Positions 10,897-22,100 of a stretch of DNA of 64,000 nt are shown here, in pieces. Origin of the DNA: Monocercomonoides exilis (taxonomy: Eukaryota > Preaxostyla > Oxymonadida > Polymastigidae). Below the pieces are notes generated by a model. It saw only the letters and a list, made by a program, of their open reading frames with translations, had not been told where the DNA came from and made no database searches. The number at the start of each line of letters is the position of its first letter. Position 1 is the stretch's first letter. Location of the stretch: assembly GCA_001643675.2 (NCBI GenBank), contig LSRY02000010.1:129001-193000 (forward strand). Direction: 5' to 3'. The position numbers and the translations under genes are program-made.

Positions 10897-11170
10897 TAAA
10901 ATTTCCTTTTTACAAAGTTAAAGATTTAAAATAAAATTTAAATCGAAAAACATAAAATGTTATGGTTTGACAAAACAGGAGAAAAATTATGTTTTGATAT
11001 CTTCAATTCTATGAAGAACATCTAAAAAAAATCTGTAAATACATTTTATTCGATTTTACTATAAAACACAATTCTAATTATAATTATGAAAAAATACAAT
11101 TTTAATAAAATGATTCATAAAACAAACAACTTAAACATTTATTCACAAAAAAATAAACCCGAAAAGTATT
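10897..11170. other. AT-rich intergenic spacer
   Basis: Between the cullin stop and the NEK start. It presumably holds the NEK promoter and the cullin 3' end. No motif stands out. Confidence 0.6.
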
Positions 11171-14100
11171 TTAAGCTGCATATTTAAAAATCTTTCTATC
11201 GTGTTCGTCACGCTCTAAATATTCTCTTTCAACCAATGATTCAATTCTCTGCAAGACTTGTTGCTTTGTAACAGAAAATCTCGCACCAATCATTGAAGCA
11301 ACTTCAAGGCAAAGAGGATCAACGTTCATACTCTTTTTCTCCTTCATAATGCGCACAATTGCAGAATCAAGAACAAATTTGCGTGTTTCTTCAGCCTGCT
11401 TCATCACTTCTTCATCCTCCTCATCATCTTTTTGCTCTTGTTGCTTCCTTACTTTATTTTCATCTTCAATTCTTTGAATCTCTTCGTCTCTTTTTTTCTC
11501 AAATGTTTGTAAAATTTTTCTGCAATTAATTTTCTTCTTCAGCATTGCCCTTTTTTTATTTTTATTCTGCATTTTTTTAGCATCTGCCATTTTTTGTTCT
11601 TTTCCATCTTCATTCGCTTCTTCCATTCGATCTTCATCTTCTCCTCCCACAGCATCTATAACAGATACAACATCAGATGTGGAGACTTCAAACAAAGTCA
11701 AAGTGTTCGACTTATCACCACTGCCATTTTTGACAGAAAGAATCGGAGCTTGTTGCGAAGAAAGCGAAAGAAGGAGCAAAGGAAGGAGCGAATACGGAAG
11801 TTGTGTTTCAGACAATAACTGAGCAACAGAAAGAGAGCGATGGCGATTGAACAGAAGCAGAATGACCAACTGCGGCGCTGTTACTTCGATCGTCACTGTA
11901 TACGGCACACTTCTCATGCTCTGCTCAATTGCTGTCTCTTTCCCTTCTGTCATCTGATTAGACGTGCTAATTGACTCTTTCTCCTTCAGCACATTGCAAT
12001 GATGACTGCATTTTCTGATTGTTGTGTGGAATGCGACTGTGGCGGAGGAGAGAGAAGGGTGCCACGTGATGTTTCTGCCTTTGTGCCGCTGCTGATGGAA
12101 AGAGGCAGCAAGCGACAGACTCTGCTGCAGAAAGAGAGGAAGAGCAAAATTGAAGACAGGGCGCTCGCTTATGGATGTGAACTGGAAGGAAGGAGAAGAC
12201 ATGGAAAGTGGTGTGAGAGAGGAAGAAGAATTAGTAGAATTAGAAGAATTAGAAGAATTTGAATGTGGCTTAATAGAAGAAGAGGCAGATGCAAACACAG
12301 AAGCAGATGCTGTTGATGAAGGAGAGAGAGCATCGCTAAGAGCAGAAGACAGAAGCGTTGAAGGAAAAGAACTGGAAGAAGAAGACGAAGCAGCAAGAAG
12401 CGAAGGCGTGTTTGGCTGTGTGATTGCTTGTGAAGGGAATTTGATGTGCCGCGAAGACGATGGCCAGTAAGCTTTTGACAAAATAAAAGGAAAACAGTCA
12501 AATGTTATGTTCTTTGTGCCATCTGCTTCAGAATTGTTATCTTCTTTCCGAGTGATACCATCATCATCATCGTCTTCATCATCTCTTTCTGAATGAAAAT
12601 CTTCTGCTGTGTCGCAATCACACCCACAATGCGACTTCTGATCAGACACTGCTCTTGCTCGCTTTGCCAGCACTTTCTCCTGTTTGAGCGTCTCCCTCAG
12701 CCTCTTCTTGTTCTCCTTCACTTTCTCCTTCCTCCACTGGTTGAACAAGGCAGCTTCCTCTGAAGCGACACAGCTGTCTGTCAGAAGAGAAAGAGTGCGA
12801 GACGCAAAGGACTCGCCACACAGCTGCTGCATCGCAAACACCACACGCTCTTCGGCTGCAGCAGCGTCGGAAGGGAGGAAAGAGAAGAGAGAGGCAGAGG
12901 AGGAGGAAGTGGTGGGTGTCAAGGAGGAGGGGTTGGACAGCATGGTGGATGCAGTGGAAGGAGAAAGAAACGAGGAATATGAAGATGAGGCAGAGGCAGA
13001 TGAAAAGGGAGATGGAATGGCAGACGAAGAAAGAGATGAAAAGTGGGAAGCAGGCGGTGAGGTTGGCGGGAGTGCGGTTGGAACATTCTTTGAGACAGTC
13101 AAAATTGAATGTGAAGACGATGGGAATGATGCTGAAGAAGAAGAAGAAGAAGATGATGATGAAAGAGAAGGAGAAGAAAAAGAGGATGATGAGAAAGAGA
13201 AAGAGGAGGAGTCTGACAAGTAAACAGTTGGTTTGTGTGCAAAGACATACAACAAGAGGCGGCGAGACAGAAACATCCGATGATGAATCTCAAACACGTC
13301 TTTGTCGTCGATGAAAGGAAAAAGCGAAAGCGCCTCGTCCAAAAACACCAATGGAGATATCTTTCGCTCAAATGGCTTCTCTTCTTTGTCGTTTTTTTTG
13401 TTTTCTGTGTTTGTCGAATGAATATTAACTTTCTCCTCTTTTTTCGTCTCTGAGGCTGATTCTGTATTGGAAGTGCTTTCTTCCTCGTTCTCGTCTTCAA
13501 TCGCTTTCTTTTCTTTTTCTTCTTTTTTATCGTCGTCTTCTTCTCCTTCATCAACAACATCCATTCTTTTATTACCACATCCACCCTCCTTTTGCATCAT
13601 CTCCTCCATTTCTCTTTCATCACCTTCTTCTTTCGCACTCACACTCATCTCGCTCTTCCTCAGCTTCGTCGTCATTTTCACTCCTTCTGAGCAGCTTCTG
13701 AGGCATTCATCAATAAACACGGCAAGAAGCTTAGCGCTTCTTCCTTTATGTGCTTCTCCTTCCTGGTCGATTTGTGAGACAGCGGCGCTGCAGAGGACGC
13801 TGTTGGCGACACGTTGGAAGGAGTCGTGCGCTGACTGAACGAATGCAACGTCAACAAGAGAGGAAATGGAGGAGATTGCAAAGCAGCAGCCAGATGCAGA
13901 TGAGAAGCCAGAAGAGCTCAAAGAAGAAGAAGAAGAGTAGGACGAAGAGAAGGCAGATGAAGATGATGAAGATGATGACGAAGAGGATGAAGAAAAGAAA
14001 ACAGCTTGACGAAACGGTGTGGAAGAGAGCGAAGGAGAAGCAGCTGTAGAATGTACAGTTGGAGAGGCAGGCTGAGAAGTCGAGTTCGAATTTGTGGAAG

Positions 14101-15565
14101 TGGAGTTGAAGGAGAGATGGGGTGAGGGATAAGAGATGAGTGAGGTGTGATGAGAGGGAGTGCTGCGCTGGTTGGGGAAAGTGAAGATGTTGTTAAATGA
14201 AGAACGAGAAGACAGAGATGAGGAAGATGAGGATGCTGACGGAGACGAGGTCTCATATTGAAAGAGCGAAGGAGAAAACGAAGGGGAGTGCTGAAACTGT
14301 GATGTGCCCGTCTGAAAAGTTGAAGCATTCTCTTTGATCAATTGATTGGACACAATAAACGATCTATTCAGAAACAGCTCGATGTGTGCCTTGATGCGGA
14401 TCAACTCCTCCACAAACAGTTTTGAAATTGCATCTAACCCGAAACTGCCTTTCTTGCCTTTTTCGTTCAAAGCTTCTTCTCCTTTTGCTTTTAACATTCT
14501 CCCTTCGCTTTCTATCCATTCAGAAAACAGAGCAACCAACGGATTAATTCCCCCTTCCACGCTTGACAAAATCCCATAAAGGCACGCCACATCTCCCGCC
14601 TTCTTTTGTTGCAGCAGATGAAAAAGATTGTCGTCCTTTCTTTCCTTTAATTCATTGAAACAATTTAGGATAAGTTCCTCAACAAGAGTTGTTATAACCT
14701 TCGTAACAAGCGTTTGAGGAAACAATGATTCACAAAGCCCACATTCCCTTGTAAGAAGTTCTTCCACATGATGTAGGTAATCGCTTAAATTCATTGAAAA
14801 ACGATTTTTGCTTTCAGTTTTCGCGTATTCACGAGTTGAGCGCAAAAAAGGTTCCTCAATCGTGGATTCAAAAAATGATGCAGATTCAACACAAAGATCT
14901 ATTATTGTCTCGACAAAACGCTTTAAATAATCAGAATTTGAATTCATTCCATTTCGTTCACTGGAAAAGTATTCAAGAAGTTTTGGGATTCCTTTTGTTT
15001 CAAGGTGTACAGCAGGACAAACTGTTTCTCTAAATAGATATATTCCCATTGGCAATATTGGAACAAAAGAAGCTTCACTTATGAAAGTCTTATCCATGTA
15101 ACTAAACAGTTCTCCAATCATTTGAATTCTCTTTTTGAACAAATCCCACTCATTTACCAAAGATAGCCAAGGATCAGCTTCTTCACGGTTTATTTCAAAT
15201 GCCCTCCGCTGCAATCTGCATTTTATATAATCTTCAAGCGATTCATACAAAAAATTACCATGCTTTTGAAGCAAAAGATGGTAAATCTTACTGAATTAAA
15301 ATTTTGTCAAAAATAAAAGTTGTTATGAAGGATAAAATTTTGGCGAAAAAGTTAACAGATATCTTTTCGTTTATATTAAAAGATATTTTTCTTACCTGTA
15401 GATTCGCTCAAACCAAACTTCAGAACTGCAATTTGAAAAAATTTTATCAAGTGCTTCACGAATTGTTTCCCATGCAACTTCAGGTTGTTCCTTTGCAGCT
15501 AAATCTGGTGAACGGTATGGTTTAATTAGATTTGCTTGACGTTTTTTGATAAACGTCTGCTGCAT
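11171..15565 (-). CDS. Cullin (CUL3/CUL4-like) with large Ser/acidic insertions, two exons
   Basis: Exon 1 (15565-15396) and exon 2 (15290-11171) are separated by a 105-bp intron (GTAAG donor, CAG acceptor); the product is about 1,429 aa versus about 750 usual. The N-terminus carries WETIREALDKIF and LLLQKHGNFLYESL, the first cullin repeat. KDVFEIHHRMFLSRRLLL is the conserved middle motif (KDVFExxYxxxLAxRLL). ITWHPSLS and APQLVILLLFN belong to the cullin homology domain. The C-terminus has AIVRIMKEKKSM, with the expected neddylation Lys, then RIESLVEREYLERD. Cullins scaffold RING-type ubiquitin ligases. Two huge low-complexity blocks (poly-Ser, and Glu/Lys/Asp) sit between domains, encoded by GAA/AGA-type repeats on the + strand. 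The KHG motif favours CUL3 over CUL4. Confidence 0.9.
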
Positions 15566-15796
15566 TCCCAGATATTAGTGAAAAAGTTTGATCCAACCGT
15601 AATCATGCAACTAAGTTTCTCCTGCAAAAAAATTGTTTCCTGCTTCTGCGTAAAATCAATAAAAATGAAAATTATTTTTTCAAAACAAGAGTTTAAATTT
15701 GTAATGTTTAACAAAAAGTCGAAATGAAGACAAAAACACAAAAAAATTGAGTGAATATTTTCGCAATAACTCAATGAAGAGATTGTCAAATATTAC

Positions 15797-17111
15797 TTAT
15801 TCAGGAAATAAAAGATTGTTAATATTTGGAATGTTTGAATTTGCATGAGCCGGCAGCTCGTCTGAATAGATGACAAAAGGCAGCCTTGGAGAGGCTGTGA
15901 GAGGATCAACATTCTCATTTGAAGAAGAGAAAAGACCAGAAGAAGAATCGCCCTGGTCGAGGATCGAAGATGGGTGCAGGGCAGGTGAAGGAAGAAGAAG
16001 AGGAAAAGAGGTCAAAGTTTGAAGGGGAGAAGAAGGAGGAGAAAGAGAAGACGATCCAATGAGCTGTTGATTCTGCTGTGTGGATTGGCTCAAAGGAAGG
16101 AGAGAGGAGGAAGAAGGAGACAAAGAAGAGAAGGTGGATTGATGAGAAGAGGGAGAATAAAGAGAAGACAAGAAAGAAGAAGAGGAAGAGGAAGAGGAAG
16201 AAGAAGAGGAAGAAGAGGAAGAAGAAGGCTGAACATGAGAAGGAGGAGAAGAAGGAGCGATGGAATAGTAGAGGGAAGAGAGAAGAGGAGAAGATGTGCT
16301 TTGAGAAGAAGAAGAAGAAAGAGAAGAAGAGAAAACAGAAGAAGAGGAAGAGGAAGAAGAGGAAGAAGAGGAAAGAGAAGAAGAAGAAGAAGAAGGAGAA
16401 GAAGAAGAGAAGAAAGAAGGAGGATATTTTGAGTGCTGATCAGAAAAGGAAGAGATGCCCTTAACAGTTGCTGACAGAGGTTGTGGTGATGGCAACCCAG
16501 TTGCTTCTGACGTAAAAGGCAAAGAAGAAGAAGAAGAAGAAAGAGAAGAAAGAGAAGAAGAAGAGGATGGAGAAGAAGAGGAGGAGGAAAGAAGAAGAGA
16601 AGAAGAAGAAGGAATCGAAGAAGAAGGAGAAGAAGAAGAAGGAGGAGATTCAATCATTGAGGAAGGGAAATAAGAAGAGGAGGAAGAAGAAGAGAAAGAG
16701 GAAGAAGACAATTGATAAGATGGAGAGTTTTTGAGGGAAGAAGAAGAAGCAAACGAAGAGGAAGGCATGGGAAAAGAGGAAGAAAGAGCAGAAAATGAAT
16801 AGAAGTCATAGAAAGAAGAAGAAGAAGAGGGATATGAAGAAGAGGAATAAGAAGAAGAGGGATAAGAAGAGGAAGAAGAAGAATTAAAAGAAGCAGAAGA
16901 AGAAGAGGAATAATCAGAAGAGAAACCAGAAGAAGGAGGATAAGAAGACTGAGAAGAATATCCAGAGAGAGAAAGCATTGGAGGAGGCTCAAAATAATAC
17001 GGCTGCTGATAGTCATTGAACTGGGGGATGAATGGAGGATACAGCAATGGCTGAGGGGTGGGATGGTAATGCTGATTGGATAGCATTGGAAGAGAAGAGG
17101 GAGAAGAAGAA

Positions 17112-17143
<32 letters not shown>

Positions 17144-17774
17144 AGATGGGAATGCAGAAGAAGAAGAGGAGGAAGGAGTTAATTTTGATGTTTTAACATT
17201 TGATGCTTTTGACGAAGTGTTGAATGATGCTGTTTTGTTTGTCTGCTTCTTCATCTGCTTTTCTGTCTCATTCACATTTCCTCTTGCCCAACCTCCTCTT
17301 CCTCCTTCCTTCCCTCCCTTCTCTTCCTCTTCCTTCTTCTCCTTCTCCTTCTCTTTCCCCTCCTCCTCCTTCCTCCTCTCCTCCCTTATCTTCTCTTCCT
17401 CCTCCTCCTCTCTCGCATACTTCTCTATCCTTGCAATCCTCCCATCATACTGCTGCATCAGATGTCTTGTCATTCGCAATGGAAGCAGAGTGGACGAGCT
17501 GTCGATGAGTGTGTGGAGTGCCCTCAGCCCATTGCTCAAGATGGCTGCAGTGATCAGAGAAGAACTCAGATGGAAGGGAGATTCGGAACCTTTGTTGGAG
17601 GCAACGGAGAGTGGGATGGTGGTGGTGGCGGAGGGAGAAGAGGATGATGGAGAAGAAGAAGAGGAGGAAGAAGATGATGTGGTTGAGTTTGTATTTATAT
17701 TTGAATTTGAAGAAGAAGAAGAAGAAGACACATTATTAGACACATTAGACAAATGAGAAGGAGTTTGTGTTTGA

Positions 17775-17806
<32 letters not shown>

Positions 17807-18710
17807 ATTAACATTTGATTGCTCATTGCTCTTTCCAACTTCTTCAGATGGCTGAGACTGATCAAATGATGGATTGAAGCACAAATGAGAAGGTGAATGT
17901 TTAGCGGTCATTTCATCAACAGGAGATAGCATTGACAATGAAGAAGAAGAAGAAGAAGAAGAGGATGAAGAGGAAGAAGAGGAAGAAGATGAATTAGAAG
18001 AAGAAGAAGATGAACATGAAGCATTTCCATCTGTCATGTCATACAGCAATGCCGTGTCCAGCATCTCCTTCCCATAGTCTGCAATGATCGGTCTGAGTGC
18101 AGCAGCATCCAATCTGTCTGAAGGCGGAGCAAGAACAGCAAAGGACAGCAGCCCAAACACCATCTGCTCGTGTAGAGTGGCCTTGTACTGTGTCTCTGCG
18201 GGGTCAGCGTTGTCGTCGATGGAGTGGATGCACTCAGCAAGCGCACTGAACACAGAAGAATATGTCTCTCTGGGGCCATACATCGTGCGGGTGATGCCGG
18301 TGGTGGCTGCATCGATCGCTCGGATCTTCACTTTGAAGTTTGGAGTGGAGGCAAACAGAGAGGAGAGGGTGTGGAAGGCGGTGGTGAGGAGATGTGAGGG
18401 GGAGGGGTCTGTGACAGGGGCAGCAGAGGAGAGGGAGAAAGAGGCAGGGAGACGAGGGAGGAGGGAAGGAGGAGAGGAGAGGAGGGGGGAGAGGGCACAG
18501 CAGGCATTCCACTTCACTTTGACGGAGCCGTGGCTGAGAGAGGTGATGAGGCCACGGAGGATGAGGATGAGATCGTCGTCAGTGAGGAAGAGATGGTGGA
18601 GAGGCTGGGGGGTGTCTGAGGGGAAGAGAAGAGAAGAGGAAGAAGAGGAAGAGGAGGAGGAGGAAGAGGAAGATGATGATGAATCAGTGGAAGATGAAAT
18701 AGAAGTTGTA

Positions 18711-18742
<32 letters not shown>

Positions 18743-19142
18743 AATAGGAATAAGAGAAGAACCATTTGAAATAGAAGATGCATTTGTTGAGTGGAAGAGA
18801 TGGGCAGTGGATGAATGAGAGCCCAGAGAAAGAGAAGGGAGATAAGTTGAAGAGAGATTAGGCTTGTTTGAATAGATTGGGATGGATGTGGTAGACTCAG
18901 AAGGAGAAGAAGGAAGAAGATCGAATGGAGAAGAAGAGGAGGAAGAGGAGGAGGTGGAAGAAGAAGAAGATGATGATGAAGAAGAAGATGAAGAAGGAGC
19001 AAAGACAGATGAGAAAGAGAGTAAAGAAGGGTATTTGTAAGGGAATGCGAGGGAAGAATAGGAAGAAGGAGAGCTCTGAAAAGAAGGAAGAAGGGTGGCA
19101 GTCAAAGAAGGAAGGGTGATTGAAGGAGAAAATTTGGGAGAA

Positions 19143-19177
<35 letters not shown>

Positions 19178-22100
19178 AGAGGAAGGCAAGAAATTCAATG
19201 AAGAAGCAGAAGAAGAATAAGAAGAAAGAGAAGGAAGCAAAGAGGAAGCGATGGAATCAGAAGCAGCAGCAGCAGCAGAAGAAGAGAAAGAAGGAGAATT
19301 AGGAGGAGACACAAAACACAAAGGAACAGGTTCAGTTGAATTCATGTTTGGACTCTCAGAAAAGATGAAATTGGCATCCTCTTTTGGATTGGCTGTGCTT
19401 TCAACGCTTTCTTTCTTGGAATTCGCTTTTAAATCTTCATTTTTGTTGGTTTTGCTGTTTTCGTTATTGTCTTCGTCTGCTTTTTCTTTCTCTGTTGAAT
19501 TCTTCCTTTTCTTGAATGATTTCGTTTTTGTATTTATACTTTTCTTTTCTGCATTTCCTTTTGCTTCATCATCCTCTTCTCCTTTGGAATTATTATTATT
19601 ATTATCTTCTTTCTCCTCTTTCTCCTTTTCTTCCTCTCCCTCTTCTTCTTCCTCCTCATCCTCATCCTCCTCATCCTCATCTCCATCCTCCTCCCCACTC
19701 AACTCACTCTCCATGTTCGCACTCCTCCTAATCCCTGCTGCAAACACAGGGTCCAAAGCGAGTCTTGTTATATTCCCCACACCTCTCACAGCATTTATCC
19801 TCACTTTGTCGTGGTCGCTCAGCCCTTCCAGCAGAATAATCAGCAGATCCCTCACAAGAGGCACATCAAAGTCTTCTGCATGCAGCGTCGCCATCACCCC
19901 AGCCAGGTTGGCTAATGCCCAATACGCCTTCACTCTGAGTGGAGTGTGCTCAGCAGCACAGCATTCTCTCAGAGCAGAGATGGCAGAGAGGAAGAAGAGG
20001 GAGTCTCTTCTGTGGAGAGAAGGGTTCAGCACACACAGCCCCATCACCCGACAGGCAGCTGTGCGGACAGGAGTGGGCTGAGTGGAGGAGAGGGCAGAGA
20101 GGATAAATGGCTGGGCAACAAGAGAAAGAGAAGGAGAGGAATCGAGAACGAGAGAGCGGAGGTGGTTGAGGCAGAGGACAGCTTGTGAGCGGAAGGGCAC
20201 GAAGCGGTTGGTGAAGGCGGTGGAGAGGTGGAGGGAGAGGAACTCCTTCCACACAGCACAGTGGATGAGGGTCTCTTTGGACGGGTCAGAGGGAGAGAGA
20301 TCAACAAGGATGGGCTTGTGGGATGAGGATGAAGAGGATGAAGAGGAAGAAGAAGAGCGTGAGGATCTAAGTTTTGAATTCTTTGAAGAAGAAGATGAAG
20401 AGGAGGAGGAAGTAGAAGAAGATGTCTGAGGATAAGTCAAAAGATCTGCACTTTCCAGTTTGTCGAGTGGAATCAACGTGAATGGAACTTCTTCATCGGC
20501 AACTTCTTTTCTTCTCTTTTCATCATTTTGAAGCAAAGAAAATTCATTTCCTTTTGAAGATGAGAAAGAAGATGAATTTCCTCTTTTATTTTCCACTTCC
20601 TCTTTTCCTATTCCATTTTTCATTCCATTTTTGTTTTCTCCTCCTCCCTCTCCTCCTTCTCCTTCTCTTTCTCCCTCTTCTTTCTCCTCCTCCTCCTCCT
20701 CCTCTTGCTGCTCCAACGGATTATAATTCGCATCCGGCACATACAATCTGTGATGCAGCTTCGAATACAGCACAAGTGATGAGCTGCCCAGTGATATGAG
20801 CAATGCCTCAATACACGGCAATGCTGCCTCCTTCACTGGATGAGGTGTCCCTGCCTCTTCTTCCTCGTCTTCCTCTCCCTCACTCTCTCCCGTGTACTTG
20901 GCATACTTCTTCTTCCTCCGCCTCTTCTTCGACTTGCTGTCTGTATTCGCTGCTGGCTTGCGCTGAAGTTGTGATGAGGAGTCAAGAGATGTCTTCATCA
21001 CAGAAATGGATGTGGAAGATGAACTTAAAAGAGATGGTGAAGAAGGAGAAGAGGAAGATGATGATTGCAATGGTTTTGGAATAGAATCAGCATCCTTTGA
21101 AGAAGATATAGTTTTCTTTTCATTTGTTTCATTCAATTGTTCTTCTGCTTTTTGATTGGCTTCTTTCAACATCTTCCTCTTCTTTATCTTCCATGCACTT
21201 TCTGGCACTTCTTCTTTCTCCTTCTCTTTCTCTTTCTCCTCTTTCTCTCTCCTTTCCTCCACTCCCTCCATACCCTCCATCCCTTCCACCCCCTCCTCTC
21301 CTCTTTCTCCTCTTTCTCCTTCCTCTCCCTCCTCCTCCCTGCTCCTCACAGGCGCATATATTGTGAATGAATGCGATGCATGCGACGGCAGCGTCTGCTC
21401 AGTCGAAGAAGGATCCAATGCAGCCAGTGCCGCCTTGCTGAAGTAGAAGAACGTGTCTTGCCGGACAAACAGCGTTGTTGGGTATCTCCTTCCCACCGAC
21501 GCCATAAACACAAACGCATCGGCTGTGAAGAGAGGGGCTGGGCGCACGCCGCACGAGGCATACGAAGGAGGAGGTGGAAACAAGGCAGCTGAGACTGGGT
21601 GGAGGCTGATCTGGTCTAAAACGAGGAAGCGGAAGAGAAGGCGCGAAACAGCATCGATCAGAGAGATGGGCCGGTTGTTTGTGCAGCGGAGAGAGAAGGC
21701 AGCTGAAGAAGAAGAAGAGGAGGAGGATTGAGTGTGGCGGGTGGGTGACTGAGAGGGTGATGAAGTGAAAGGAGGATTCATGGAAGAGGGGAGAGAAGAA
21801 GAAGAGGAAGAAGAAGAAGAAGAAATCATCTTCTCATCGCCAGTTCTGTTATCTTTTCCTCTTCTCTTTGAAATTGCAGAGAAGTCGACGAGTGGGTTGA
21901 TCCAGTTGTCGGGCGAGTCGTCTTCACTCAGCAGAAGATCTTCAATCACTCCAAGTCGCTTTGAGGCTTCGGGCTTTTTCGGTTTGGCGCCGCTGGAAAG
22001 AGAAGAAGTGGAGACAGACATACCACGTGAGGATGAGATGGAGGAGAGAAGGAAAGGAAGGGAAGAAGAAGAAGAAGAGGAGGAGGAAGAAGATGATGAC

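Noticed and set aside
18084-18818. Acidic rightward frames opposite the HEAT-repeat gene
   Set aside because: Poly-Glu here is simply the complement of TCT/TCC Ser repeats on the coding strand.
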